Assembly: GCA_015152525.1 (NCBI GenBank)
Contig: SUTU01000008.1
Span: 1-64,000 of the forward strand
Source of the DNA: Cyanobacteria bacterium SIG28
GTDB taxonomy: Bacteria; Cyanobacteriota; Vampirovibrionia; Gastranaerophilales; Gastranaerophilaceae
DNA: 64,000 bases
Reading direction: 5' to 3'
Shown piece after piece: positions 16,648-25,332 of this stretch. Numbering within the stretch: the stretch's first letter is position 1; every line of letters begins with the position of its first letter. The translations under genes were made by a program, and so were the position numbers. The notes beneath the pieces were generated by a model, which saw nothing but the letters and a program-made list of their open reading frames with translations, ran no database searches and had not been told where the DNA came from.

Positions 16648-17079
16648 ATGAAAAAAAAGTTATTACTTTTAGTGTTAATACTAAATACTTGTGTTGTTTT
16701 TGCAGATGACAAGATTGCTGTTGTAGACCTGCAACAACTTGTAAACTCTTCAGCCCAAGTTAAAGCTTTAAAACAAGATCATTCTAATAAAATGGCAGAA
16801 CTTGATAAAATTATAGTTAACGCAAGAGGTGAAATTCTTAACGAAAAAGATCCGGCAAAAGTTTTATTGCTTGAAGATAAATACATGAAAGAATTTAATT
16901 CAAAAAAAGAAGCTTTAGAAACAAGTTATAATACAAAACTTGAAAATATAGAAAAAAACATCAAATCTGAAATTAGTAAAAAAGCGCAAAAAAACGGTTA
17001 TGAATATGTTTTTGCCAAAAGTGTTGTTTTGTATGGCGGAAAAGATATCACTTCCGAATTAATGAGCAGTATCAAATAA
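16648..17079 (+). CDS. OmpH/Skp-like periplasmic chaperone
   Basis: 143 residues: Lys-rich signal peptide (1-20), the DDKIAVVDLQQLVNSS strand typical of the OmpH family, a Lys/Glu-rich coiled-coil tentacle (35-115), and a C-terminal VLYGGKDITSEL strand. Skp proteins hold unfolded outer-membrane proteins in the periplasm. The start at 16648 has AAGGAGG six bases upstream; an in-frame ATG at 16597 has none. Confidence 0.85.
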   Translation: MKKKLLLLVLILNTCVVFADDKIAVVDLQQLVNSSAQVKALKQDHSNKMAELDKIIVNARGEILNEKDPAKVLLLEDKYMKEFNSKKEALETSYNTKLENIEKNIKSEISKKAQKNGYEYVFAKSVVLYGGKDITSELMSSIK

Positions 17080-17142
17080 TTTGTAATAATAAAATAATTT
17101 TAAAAATATGATTTTGAAGGTTTTACTATTATAATAAAAAAT

Positions 17143-17646
17143 ATGAAATACTTTTTAATTATATTGTACTTATTTTTTTCCCAAATAACAGCAAATGCAA
17201 CTGTTATAGAAACCGGTATCTCAATAGAAGAAGTTCCAAAAGCTTTATTTGGTAGTTGGCGAGTTTCAGCAGTTTTAGAAAAAACAAACGCCCGAACAGT
17301 TTTTAAACCTCAAAGTATCGATTTTTGGAATTTATCCAGAGTTAATGATAGAGTAAAACTTGATAATCCGTTTAGTGGTGCAAACGCTGAAATTTCAGTT
17401 CAGACAGTAGAAAACAATTTAATAGTTTTTTCAAAACAACTGCCATATGACGGCAATAAAGTTTTGACAGATACTGTTACTATCAGAATTAATGAAAACA
17501 AATTCGAAGGTTTAAACCATTTAAGATTGGAAACTTTTTCACGAATTGATAACCATCTTCTTAAAACCCAAACTGCAACATATCGCATTAATGGTGAAAA
17601 AATTGCAGGCGATAGTATTATGGAAAATCAAGAGATACCAGAATAA
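17143..17646 (+). CDS. Secreted hypothetical protein
   Basis: 167 residues with a signal peptide (1-19, cut near ANA). The mature part is beta-rich (LFGSWRVSAVLEKTN, then alternating strands), suggesting a small beta-barrel or lipocalin-like fold; I recognise no family. TATAAT ends seven bases before the ATG and no Shine-Dalgarno sequence is present, so the mRNA may be leaderless. A strong bidirectional hairpin follows. Confidence 0.7.
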   Translation: MKYFLIILYLFFSQITANATVIETGISIEEVPKALFGSWRVSAVLEKTNARTVFKPQSIDFWNLSRVNDRVKLDNPFSGANAEISVQTVENNLIVFSKQLPYDGNKVLTDTVTIRINENKFEGLNHLRLETFSRIDNHLLKTQTATYRINGEKIAGDSIMENQEIPE

Positions 17647-17649
17647 AAA

Positions 17650-17695
17650 CAAAACCGGTGCGGAAAATTTAAAAATTTTCCGCACCGGTTTTTTA
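17650..17695. terminator. Strong bidirectional terminator
   Basis: ACCGGTGCGGAAAATT and its complement form a 16-bp stem with a four-base loop, A-rich before and T6 after, between converging genes. Confidence 0.9.
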
Positions 17696-17706
17696 ATAAA
17701 AATATT

Positions 17707-18876
17707 TTATACAAAAAGCTTTTTAAATCTTTCCATTGCTTCAATTGTATTTTCTCTTGATCCAAAAGATGTCAAACGGAAATATCCCTCACCGTTTTTA
17801 CCAAATCCGGCACCCGGAGTACCAACAATCTGAGCGTTTTCTAATAAATAATCGAAAAATTCCCAAGAGGTCATGTTATTAGGGCATTTTAACCAAATAT
17901 AAGGTGAGTGTTCACCACCTACAAACCATATGCCACACTCTTTCATGGTTTCAGAAATTATTTTTGCGTTCTCTTTATAATATGTTAAATTTACGCTAAT
18001 TTCTTTCATGCCTTCTTCCGTAAAAACAGCTTCTGCACCACGTTGAACAATATATGGCACACCGTTAAACTTTGTTGTTTGTCGTCTTAACCACATTTTA
18101 TTTAATTTACCTAAAGCTTGCGGTACAACTGTGTAACCGCATCTTGTACCGGTGAAACCGGCAGTCTTTGACAAAGAGCAAAACTCTATTGCACAAGTTT
18201 TAGCACCTTCAATCTCATAAATAGAACGTGGTAAGTCTGAATCTGATATAAAACATTCGTATGCAGAATCAAATAATATAACAGCATTATTAGAATTCGC
18301 ATAATCTACCCACTCTTTTAGCTGAGATTTGTTATAAACAGCACCTGTCGGATTATTTGGTGAACAAATATAAATTATATCAGCTTTTATATTTTTATCC
18401 GGTAACGGCAAAAATGAATTTTCTTTATTTGCATTTGCAAAAACAACTTTTCTGCCGTTCATAATATTAGTATCAACATAAACAGGATACACAGGATCCG
18501 GAACCAATACTGTATTGTCTTTGTCAAACAAATCTAAAATATTACCCAAATCACTTTTGGCACCGTCAGAAATAAAGATTTCATTTAACTCCAATTCTAC
18601 ATTACGTTTCTTATAATAATTCTGAATTGCAACTCTTAGAAAATCATACCCTTGCTCAGGTCCATACCCTCTAAAAGTTTCTTGAACAGACATTTCATCC
18701 ACAGCTTTATGCATAGCCTCAACAACCGCTTTACACAAAGGTTTTGTTACATCACCAATTCCCAAGCGGATAATTTTTTTATCAGGATTTGCAGCAATAA
18801 ATTGATTAACCTTTTGAGCAATTGTTGAAAATAAATAACTCTGTTCTAAATTTTCGTAATTCTTATTCAAATTCAT
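17707..18876 (-). CDS. dapL: LL-diaminopimelate aminotransferase
   Basis: 389-residue class I/II aminotransferase. The DapL features are present: RLGIGDVTKPL, FRGYGPEQGYDFLR, the PVYPVYVDTN block and the PLP lysine in SLSKTAGFTGTRCG. It converts tetrahydrodipicolinate directly to LL-diaminopimelate for lysine and peptidoglycan. This route is found in cyanobacteria, plants and chlamydiae among others. AAAGGTG precedes the ATG. It lies 18 bases downstream of the bifunctional-nuclease gene. Confidence 0.93.
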   Translation of the reverse strand: MNLNKNYENLEQSYLFSTIAQKVNQFIAANPDKKIIRLGIGDVTKPLCKAVVEAMHKAVDEMSVQETFRGYGPEQGYDFLRVAIQNYYKKRNVELELNEIFISDGAKSDLGNILDLFDKDNTVLVPDPVYPVYVDTNIMNGRKVVFANANKENSFLPLPDKNIKADIIYICSPNNPTGAVYNKSQLKEWVDYANSNNAVILFDSAYECFISDSDLPRSIYEIEGAKTCAIEFCSLSKTAGFTGTRCGYTVVPQALGKLNKMWLRRQTTKFNGVPYIVQRGAEAVFTEEGMKEISVNLTYYKENAKIISETMKECGIWFVGGEHSPYIWLKCPNNMTSWEFFDYLLENAQIVGTPGAGFGKNGEGYFRLTSFGSRENTIEAMERFKKLFV

Positions 18877-18894
18877 ACTTCACCTTTTTCTTAT

Positions 18895-19404
18895 TTATTG
18901 ATCAGATTCTTCGTGTTTACCCTTCATTAATTTTTCAAAATCAGAAGGTTTAATATTTTGAATAAAATCTTTAAATTCTTGAGCTTCTTCTTGATCTTTT
19001 GCCGAATCTGTTGACACTGAACCGTTCATCAGAACATTTGCTGTTACATAAATCGGCGCTTCTGCTCGCATTGCTACAGCAATTGCATCTGATGGTCTTG
19101 CATCAATCTCAAGAACTTCGTCGCCTTTTGATAAATATAAAGTTGCATAATAAGTTTCTTTTTCAACATCGTTTATTTCAATCTTATCAAGCTTGTAACC
19201 AACTTCTTCAATAATATTAGTTACTAAATCATGTGTCATTGGTCTGGCAACTTTCAAACCTTCTATACATCTGATTATTGCACTAGCTTCAGCTGAACCA
19301 ATCCAAATAGGAAGAGCTTTTCTGTTATCTAAATCATGAAGTACAACAATCGGTGAGTTAGTTCTCACATCTAAAGCTATACCCATTACTTTCATTTCTA
19401 TCAT
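18895..19404 (-). CDS. Bifunctional nuclease domain (DUF151) protein
   Basis: 169 residues. The BFN/DUF151 core is clear: VVLHDLDNRKALPIWIGSAE and IDARPSDAIAVAMRAEAPIYV. Members are linked to RNase/DNase activity in plants and are conserved in cyanobacteria and many other phyla. The tail beyond about residue 130 is acidic and probably disordered. First gene of a unit with dapL. GAGAGG lies upstream of the start. Confidence 0.88.
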   Translation of the reverse strand: MIEMKVMGIALDVRTNSPIVVLHDLDNRKALPIWIGSAEASAIIRCIEGLKVARPMTHDLVTNIIEEVGYKLDKIEINDVEKETYYATLYLSKGDEVLEIDARPSDAIAVAMRAEAPIYVTANVLMNGSVSTDSAKDQEEAQEFKDFIQNIKPSDFEKLMKGKHEESDQ

Positions 19405-19456
19405 AATAAAATTACCTCTCTTTAGCTCTATAGTAACACAAAATAAGTTTATATGA

Positions 19457-19462
19457 TATAAT
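19457..19462 (+). promoter_or_regulatory. -10 box of nadK (leaderless)
   Basis: A perfect TATAAT ends seven bases before the nadK ATG at 19470. The -35 match is weak (GTAACA, 18-base spacer). Transcription would begin at or next to the start codon. Confidence 0.55.
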
Positions 19463-19469
19463 CACTTGT

Positions 19470-20255
19470 ATGAAATTCAACGTAGTATATAATCAACAAA
19501 TAGAAAACTATAATGATGTTTTATCAGGTATTGAAAACTCACTCATTGAAAAAGATATTGAGTTTAAGACGTTTGAACTCGATAAAAAAGAAAATTATGG
19601 TGATATCTCATTAGTAATAGGTGGCGATGGAACTATTTTAAATGCTTTGCGTTTCTATTCTCAGTGGCAAACACCTGTTATGGGAATTAACGTGGGAAGG
19701 CTGGGTTTTTTATCTCAATCTTACAAAGGAACCTTTACAGAATTAATCGAAGCTATTTTAGAAAAAAGGTTTTATACTGAAGAGCGCATGATGCTGACTG
19801 CAAAAAATTCTCTTGCTGTTAATGATTTTGTTATAAAAGGTTGCAACTCTTCACGCACAACAAAATTCCATCTAGAAATCAATAATACGGAAGTTTGTGA
19901 TTACATTGCAGACGGATTAATAGTTTCCACACCGACCGGTTCTACAGCATACGGACTTTCTGCCGGCGGTCCGGTTTTGTATCCGACAATGGATGCAATT
20001 TCTATTGTGCCTATATGCCCACACACACTAAATGCTCGTCCGCTTGTTGTACCTAAAAATGAAATAATTACAATTAAAACCGATGATAAACTTTTATCAG
20101 TTTTTGTTGACGGAAGTGAATTAAAAGAATGTGTAGAAAAGATAAACATAAAATCATCCCCTAATAAAGCTATTATTGCTTTCTTAAGGGATGAAAGGTT
20201 TTATTCTGTTTTAAGAAATAAATTACACTGGGGAATTTCACCAACTAGCGTCTAA
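19470..20255 (+). CDS. nadK: NAD kinase
   Basis: 261 residues. The kinase motif GGDGTILNALRF, the NVGRLGFLS segment and the GLIVSTPTGSTAYGLSAGGP block are all intact. It phosphorylates NAD to NADP in the cytoplasm. No Shine-Dalgarno sequence; TATAAT sits seven bases upstream of the ATG. The 3' end overlaps a converging hypothetical gene by 11 bases. Confidence 0.94.
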   Translation: MKFNVVYNQQIENYNDVLSGIENSLIEKDIEFKTFELDKKENYGDISLVIGGDGTILNALRFYSQWQTPVMGINVGRLGFLSQSYKGTFTELIEAILEKRFYTEERMMLTAKNSLAVNDFVIKGCNSSRTTKFHLEINNTEVCDYIADGLIVSTPTGSTAYGLSAGGPVLYPTMDAISIVPICPHTLNARPLVVPKNEIITIKTDDKLLSVFVDGSELKECVEKINIKSSPNKAIIAFLRDERFYSVLRNKLHWGISPTSV

Positions 20256-20721
20256 ATTTATTTTTTATATTCCTAATGAAATTCTTACAAATATCTAATA
20301 TGTCGTCTTTAATTTCAACCATTTTATTTTTTACTTTTCCCAGCCAAGTTCTTACTTTTCCTTTAGCTTTTTCAGCACTTTCACCAGTCTTGTTTTTATA
20401 TTTTTTCAATTCATCAGTCAGTTTTGTATTTTCATCCGTTAATTTCGTAAGAGCATCTTGTAAACCCTTAACTTTACCACCTTTTACAAAGGCAAAACCT
20501 AAACTTGCTAAAGTTACACCGCCCATCAAGATTAGCGGAAGCTTATTACTTTTAGCCTTTGGTTGCGGCTCAGATTGATAATAACCGTCATAACCGCTAT
20601 AATCATGATTTCCGTAATCAGGGTAAGTTGCATAATTACCATCTACATAAGCAGAGTCATCATATTGCTGACTTTTCATTGTAGGATTAATTGCATTCGA
20701 ATAAGCATTAATTCCGTTCAT
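20245..20721 (-). CDS. Hypothetical membrane protein with Tyr/Gly-rich head
   Basis: 158 residues: a Tyr/Gly/Asp-rich N-terminal 55 residues (YDDSAYVDGNYATYPDYGN), one membrane helix (about 62-80, LPLILMGGVTLASLGFAFV), a Lys/Glu coiled coil and a strongly basic C-terminus (ending IKNKFRR). I recognise no family. The RBS AAAGG is eight bases from the ATG, and the leader is complementary to the duplicated small RNA (see findings). Confidence 0.65.
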   Translation of the reverse strand: MNGINAYSNAINPTMKSQQYDDSAYVDGNYATYPDYGNHDYSGYDGYYQSEPQPKAKSNKLPLILMGGVTLASLGFAFVKGGKVKGLQDALTKLTDENTKLTDELKKYKNKTGESAEKAKGKVRTWLGKVKNKMVEIKDDILDICKNFIRNIKNKFRR

Positions 20722-20962
20722 AGTTCTAACCTTTCATTCTACACATCTAACTTAATAAAATAAATTCACATGAAAAAATTGCCTTAATTTTGACTCAATT
20801 TTACAAAACTTAACATGTTGGCATGAAGAAATTTTATCTGCAGTTTTAAAATATATAATTAATAAGTTCTACTTATCGGAAATAGCGCTTAATAATATTC
20901 TCCAAGTTCTTAATTGCAAATAGAAAAACTTCATGATAAAATAACGACAGAAAGGGGAGTTT

Positions 20963-21202
20963 ATGCTGGTTTCTGCAATCACTGAAAATTGTTATCAAAC
21001 TTTAAAATCAACAGGTTTTTCAAATAAATCTGTAAACAAAAACAAAAAAGAAGGTATTACAGATACAGCATTTAATTCTTTATCTTCCCAATCAAAACAT
21101 GCTGTTAATGATGACAAAGCTCGCATTTATGGTTCCATAAATGAATGGAAAGATTTTTGCCATAAACAAATTATGAATGGCAAATTAGATGTTATTGCAT
21201 AA
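20963..21202 (+). CDS. Small hypothetical protein ahead of ribF
   Basis: 79 residues, polar, no signal peptide or membrane helix, family unknown. GGGGAG sits five bases before the ATG. Its stop codon overlaps the ribF start by one base (TAATG), so the two are translationally coupled. The middle is Lys/Asn-rich and probably flexible. Confidence 0.7.
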   Translation: MLVSAITENCYQTLKSTGFSNKSVNKNKKEGITDTAFNSLSSQSKHAVNDDKARIYGSINEWKDFCHKQIMNGKLDVIA

Positions 21203-22092
21203 TGGAAATTTTAAAAGACGTTAATTGTAAATTATCTGATGTTACACTTATTTTGGGATTCTTTGACGGAATTCATTTAGGTCATCGTTCTGTAATAAAA
21301 TCTGCAATAGAATTTGCAAATAAAAATAATTCAAAAACTCTTTTAATTACTTTTCCTAAATCACCGGCAGAAACTTTTGGAAAAATTTTTAAATATATTT
21401 ATCCTAGGTCAATTTCCTATGAAATTATAAAAAATTTGGGGGTTGATTATTTATACGAAATTAAATTTGAAGATGTTGTAAACATTTCTGCAGAAACATA
21501 TCTGGAAAACAATTTGGTTAAACAATTCCGACCAAAAGCTATTTTTACGGGTTTTAACCATACATTTGGTGCCAACAAACAAGGGAATCCAGAATTATTA
21601 TCATCCAAACAAAAAGAATTGAACTATGAATATTTTTGCATAGAGCCTTTTATCTTTGAAAAAGATGTAATAAGTTCAACTTACATAAAAGAATTAATAG
21701 GTAAAGGCGATGTAGAAAAAGCTAACAGGCTTTTAGACAATAACTTTTGTTTAAAGTCAACCGTCATTCATGGGCAAAAACTCGGAACAGAATTAGGGTT
21801 TCCAACTGCTAATTTAAAATATCCCGAAAATATTATCAAATTACCTTATGGCGTTTATGCGGTAAAAGTACAAAACCATACTGCTATCATGAATTGGGGC
21901 AAAAAACCGACAATAGGAACAGGAAATTCTGAAACAATGGAAGTTCATATTCTAAATTTCAATGAAGATTTATATGGCAAAACTTTAGATATTGAAGTTT
22001 TAAAGAAAATAAGAGATGAACAAAAATTTAATAATTTAGAGGAACTAAAAAAACAAATAGCAAAGGATATCGAAGAATGCTTAAAGTTGTAA
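21202..22092 (+). CDS. ribF: Bifunctional riboflavin kinase/FAD synthetase
   Basis: 296 residues. The nucleotidyltransferase half carries ILGFFDGIHLGHRSVI and the C-terminal kinase half carries LGFPTANLKYPE, PYGVYAVKV and MNWGKKPTIGTGN. It makes FMN and FAD from riboflavin. It is coupled to the small gene upstream (one-base overlap), and its end overlaps the next gene by 16 bases. Confidence 0.93.
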   Translation: MEILKDVNCKLSDVTLILGFFDGIHLGHRSVIKSAIEFANKNNSKTLLITFPKSPAETFGKIFKYIYPRSISYEIIKNLGVDYLYEIKFEDVVNISAETYLENNLVKQFRPKAIFTGFNHTFGANKQGNPELLSSKQKELNYEYFCIEPFIFEKDVISSTYIKELIGKGDVEKANRLLDNNFCLKSTVIHGQKLGTELGFPTANLKYPENIIKLPYGVYAVKVQNHTAIMNWGKKPTIGTGNSETMEVHILNFNEDLYGKTLDIEVLKKIRDEQKFNNLEELKKQIAKDIEECLKL

Positions 22093-23048
22093 TCATCGGT
22101 TACGGTGAAATGTTTACAAATTTGATTGCGGCATCTTTAGATGCTCAATGCGAAATTGTAGGCGTTGTACGTAATGCTTCGATTAAATACAATCCGATAA
22201 TTAAAAAAGTTCTTGATATTTTTAACCCTTCTATTGAATATAACTATATAAAAAGTTACAATTTACCTGAAATAACAACAAGAAGCGTTAATTCGGAAGA
22301 TTTTAGAAAACAATTAATAAAACTTAATCCGGATATAATTTTGGTAGGCTCTTGGGGGGAAAAATTTGAAAAGAAAACTTATGATATACCCAAAATTGCT
22401 ACAATAAACGCTCATCCTTCACTTCTACCAAAATACAGAGGACCAAATCCGTATTATTGGGTAATAAGAAACAGAGAAAAAACTTCCGGAATAACTTTTC
22501 ATTTAATGGATGAGAACTTTGATACCGGCTCAATATTAGCCCAAGAAGAAATTGAAATTAATTCTGATGAAACGGGTGAAAGTTTAAAGCACAAAACAGT
22601 TTTAAAAGCCAGAGGCGTTGCTTGCGAACTGTTAAAAACTTTACAAGAAGATGTAATAATTCCTTTACAACAATCTGAAAACAAATCAAGTTACTACTCT
22701 CATCCGGAATATTCAGAGCTTGATTTCGGCAAAAGTGCAGAAGAGAATTATGCACTTATAAGAGCTTCTCATCCTTGGGTTAAAGCTTATTTTTATCATA
22801 ATGTAACACCACTAATACCAAATCCATATAAAACAAGTATTACAGAAAATTTTACCAATCAAACAACCGCAGGTACAATTGTTGATGTAAACATTAAATC
22901 TAAAGAAATTTCAGTACTCTGTTCTGACGGAAAAGTCTTAAAAATGTCTGATATTAATCATTACAAAAAATATGACCGACCGTTTACTAAGTTTTATATA
23001 GAGCGAGAAGTCAAAATCGGCGACAATTTGCAAACAAAAGATTATTAA
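22077..23048 (+). CDS. Methionyl-tRNA formyltransferase-like protein
   Basis: 323 residues of the formyltransferase fold. The catalytic region is INAHPSLLPKYRGPNPYYW followed by HLMDENFDTGS, matching the N-H-D catalytic set of 10-formyl-THF enzymes. The N-terminus (VVIIGYGEMFTNLIAASL) is atypical for Fmt, and the C-terminal domain looks like the Fmt beta-barrel. It could be the cell's Fmt or a sugar/amine formyltransferase. It overlaps ribF by 16 bases. Confidence 0.75.
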   Translation: MLKVVIIGYGEMFTNLIAASLDAQCEIVGVVRNASIKYNPIIKKVLDIFNPSIEYNYIKSYNLPEITTRSVNSEDFRKQLIKLNPDIILVGSWGEKFEKKTYDIPKIATINAHPSLLPKYRGPNPYYWVIRNREKTSGITFHLMDENFDTGSILAQEEIEINSDETGESLKHKTVLKARGVACELLKTLQEDVIIPLQQSENKSSYYSHPEYSELDFGKSAEENYALIRASHPWVKAYFYHNVTPLIPNPYKTSITENFTNQTTAGTIVDVNIKSKEISVLCSDGKVLKMSDINHYKKYDRPFTKFYIEREVKIGDNLQTKDY

Positions 23049-23129
23049 CTAGAATTTGAAAAATAGCCAATACATCAACTTGTATAAAAAGTTAATTGGT
23101 GCTAATTTTAATTGTGTAACGGAGGTTAT

Positions 23130-24091
23130 ATGAGTAAAATTCTTTTTGTAATAGATAAAATTGAGCTTAAGTATTTTGAATTTAACAATCTTGTAACAAA
23201 TTTTTGGTTAATTAAAGAGCTTTTAGAAATAGGTAACGATGTTTATATAACTACAATGCCGAATTTGTACTTAAAAAATAATATAGCGTATGCCAAAAGT
23301 TCCAAAAGTTACGTTGAAAACAATAATATTTTTTACCAAAAGAATTTTAGTGAAATAAAAATAAACGATTTTGATTTAGTTTTATTTCGTCCGGATCCAC
23401 CGGTTGATATTGACTACATTAATGCTACATACGTTTTTGATTTTGTAAATACAAAAGTTATAAATTCACCTCAAACTATCAGAAATTTTAACGAAAAATT
23501 ACATAGCTTATATTTTAAAGAATACATGACAGATTGTCTTGTATCTTCAAAATGGATGAAATTATCAGCTTTTTAGAAGAACATAAACAAATTGTATTAA
23601 AACCTTTGAATAAATGTTTTGGTGCAGGAGTTATGTATTTATATTTAGGCGATCCTAATACAAGAACTATAATAAAAACGATTACTCAAGATGAAAATTC
23701 TATGGTTATGGTACAAGAGTTTATTCCGGAAGTTAAATTCGGTGATGTTAGAGTGCTGACATTAGGTAATAAAGTTTTACCGTATTCAGTTAAAAAATTA
23801 CCTAGCGAAAACGATTTTAAATTTAACACGCATAATGATAATTTCCTTGTTAAATCTGATTTAACAGCATCTGAATTAAATTATTTTCAACCTATAGCTA
23901 AAAAATTACATGCAATGGGTATTCATATGGCAGGATTGGATGTTATTAATAATAAAGTAATAGAAATAAACGTTACAAGCCCTTGTTATTTTATAAAGGA
24001 AATAAATAATATCTATTCAATAACGTTAGAAAAAGAAATCTGTAAATATATAACTTCATTATGCAGTGAAAAAGTTGCAGGTTCTGTTTAA
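23130..24091 (+). pseudogene. Glutathione-synthase-like ATP-grasp gene, frameshifted
   Basis: Two overlapping frames together give a GshB-like protein of about 320 residues. The first part ends TDCLVSS then leaves frame near 23549-23552; the second resumes with MDEIISFLEEHKQIVLKPL. GshB landmarks are RPDPPVDIDYINATYV, VINSPQTIRNFNEKLHSL, LKPLNKCFGAGV and the terminal EINVTSP. One extra A in the A4 run would restore the frame. The site is not a canonical slippery heptamer, so a real mutation or an assembly error is likelier than programmed shifting. GGAGG precedes the ATG at 23130. Confidence 0.75.
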
Positions 24092-24228
24092 ACTACTTGA
24101 TTTAGTTGGAAGTTTGTCTTAACATTCTAATGAGGGCAATATAATTGTAAGAATAGAATTTGCGATTGGCCGAATAAGTAATGTAGTGATTTAAAATTTA
24201 AAATATTCACTTAGTAAAGGAGAAGATT

Positions 24229-25023
24229 ATGTCAAGAAAACCAATTATTGCAGGTAACTGGAAAATGAATTTGCTTCAATCAGATGCAAAAGCTTTGTTT
24301 GAAGGTATCAAAAGTTTTACAAAAGATTTTACAGCTCAACAATTACCAACTGTTGTTGTAGCTCCTGTATTTACTTCACTTTGTGTTGTAAATTCTGTTA
24401 AATGTGATTGCGGATGCGGTTGTGATAAAATTAATATCGCTGCTCAAAACTGCCACTGGGAAAAATCAGGTGCTTATACTGGTGAATTATCAGTAGAAAT
24501 GCTTGCTGATGCAGGTTGTTCATATATTATTATCGGACACTCTGAAAGAAGACAATATTTCTCAGAAACAGATGAAATGATTAATAAAAAAGCAAAAGCT
24601 ATCTTAGCAGGCGGTTTAATCCCTATCATCTGTTGCGGTGAAACTCTTGAACAAAGAGAAGCTGGTGTTACAGATGAACATATTGCAACTCAAATCAGAG
24701 CAGCATTAAACGGTTTAAGCGAAGAAGAGATTTCTAAATCAGTTATTGCTTACGAACCAATCTGGGCTATCGGAACAGGCAAGACTTGTGATTCTATCGA
24801 AGCTAACAGAGTAATCGCTATGATTAGAAACGTTGTTAAACAAGTTTCTTCTGAATCAGCCGGTGAAGCTATCAGAATTCTTTATGGCGGTTCTGTAAAA
24901 CCTTCCACAATTGAAGAACAAATGTCTCAATCAGACATTGACGGCGCTTTAATCGGCGGTGCAAGCTTAACTGCTGAAAGCTTCAATGAAATTATCGCTA
25001 ATACAATGAAAGTTAGTGTTTAA
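24229..25023 (+). CDS. tpiA: Triosephosphate isomerase with Cys-rich loop
   Basis: 264 residues. Catalytic landmarks: GNWKMN (Lys), IIGHSERRQ (His) and YEPIWAIGTGKT (Glu, loop 6). It interconverts dihydroxyacetone phosphate and glyceraldehyde 3-phosphate. An insertion CDCGCGCD at residues 59-66 just before AAQNCHW has four Cys in a CxCxCxC pattern, which is not usual in this enzyme. AAAGGAG lies six bases upstream, and codon use looks more GC-rich than in its neighbours, as in highly expressed genes. Confidence 0.95.
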   Translation: MSRKPIIAGNWKMNLLQSDAKALFEGIKSFTKDFTAQQLPTVVVAPVFTSLCVVNSVKCDCGCGCDKINIAAQNCHWEKSGAYTGELSVEMLADAGCSYIIIGHSERRQYFSETDEMINKKAKAILAGGLIPIICCGETLEQREAGVTDEHIATQIRAALNGLSEEEISKSVIAYEPIWAIGTGKTCDSIEANRVIAMIRNVVKQVSSESAGEAIRILYGGSVKPSTIEEQMSQSDIDGALIGGASLTAESFNEIIANTMKVSV

Positions 25024-25043
25024 TTTTTATTAAGTTAACAAAA

Positions 25044-25080
25044 AACAGAGGTTTGCGTTTCGTAAGCCTCTGTTTTTTTT
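25044..25080 (+). terminator. tpiA terminator
   Basis: AACAGAGG/CCTCTGTT stem extended through wobble pairs, followed by eight T. Confidence 0.85.
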
Positions 25081-25156
25081 GCCCGTCTTTGCGTTTCAAT
25101 CTACACCCTTGAAAATTTTACCTATCTTTTGAAAATTTACCTCTGTCAAACTCCTT

Positions 25157-25272
25157 CCCTTGAAATTTACCCCCTTGGAATTTACCCCCTTGGAATTTAC
25201 CCCCTTGGAATTTACCCCCTTGGAATTTACCCCCTTGGAATTTACCCCCTGAAATTTACCCCCTTGAAATTT
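25157..25272 (-). repeat. 15-bp tandem repeat, GGGGGTAAATTCCAA type
   Basis: About seven and a half copies of a 15-base unit; on the minus strand each begins GGGGGTAAATT. One copy is 14 bases. An 81-residue minus-strand frame (VNSKG repeats) exists only because 15 is a multiple of three. It fills the gap between tpiA and the Ehr-like operon. Same core as the other GGGGTAAA arrays. Confidence 0.9.
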
Positions 25273-25332
25273 GGATATGTTGGGAATATAACTGAAATGT
25301 AAGAAGTTGAGATTCTTAGATTTGGGAAGATT

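Noticed and set aside
23549..23552. Programmed -1 frameshift in the GshB-like gene
   Set aside because: The site (TTCAAAATG) is not a canonical slippery heptamer and no downstream stimulatory structure is evident.
24092..24228. tRNA or other RNA gene between the GshB-like gene and tpiA
   Set aside because: No cloverleaf or conserved RNA motif; only an RBS before tpiA. I found no tRNA or rRNA genes anywhere in the window.
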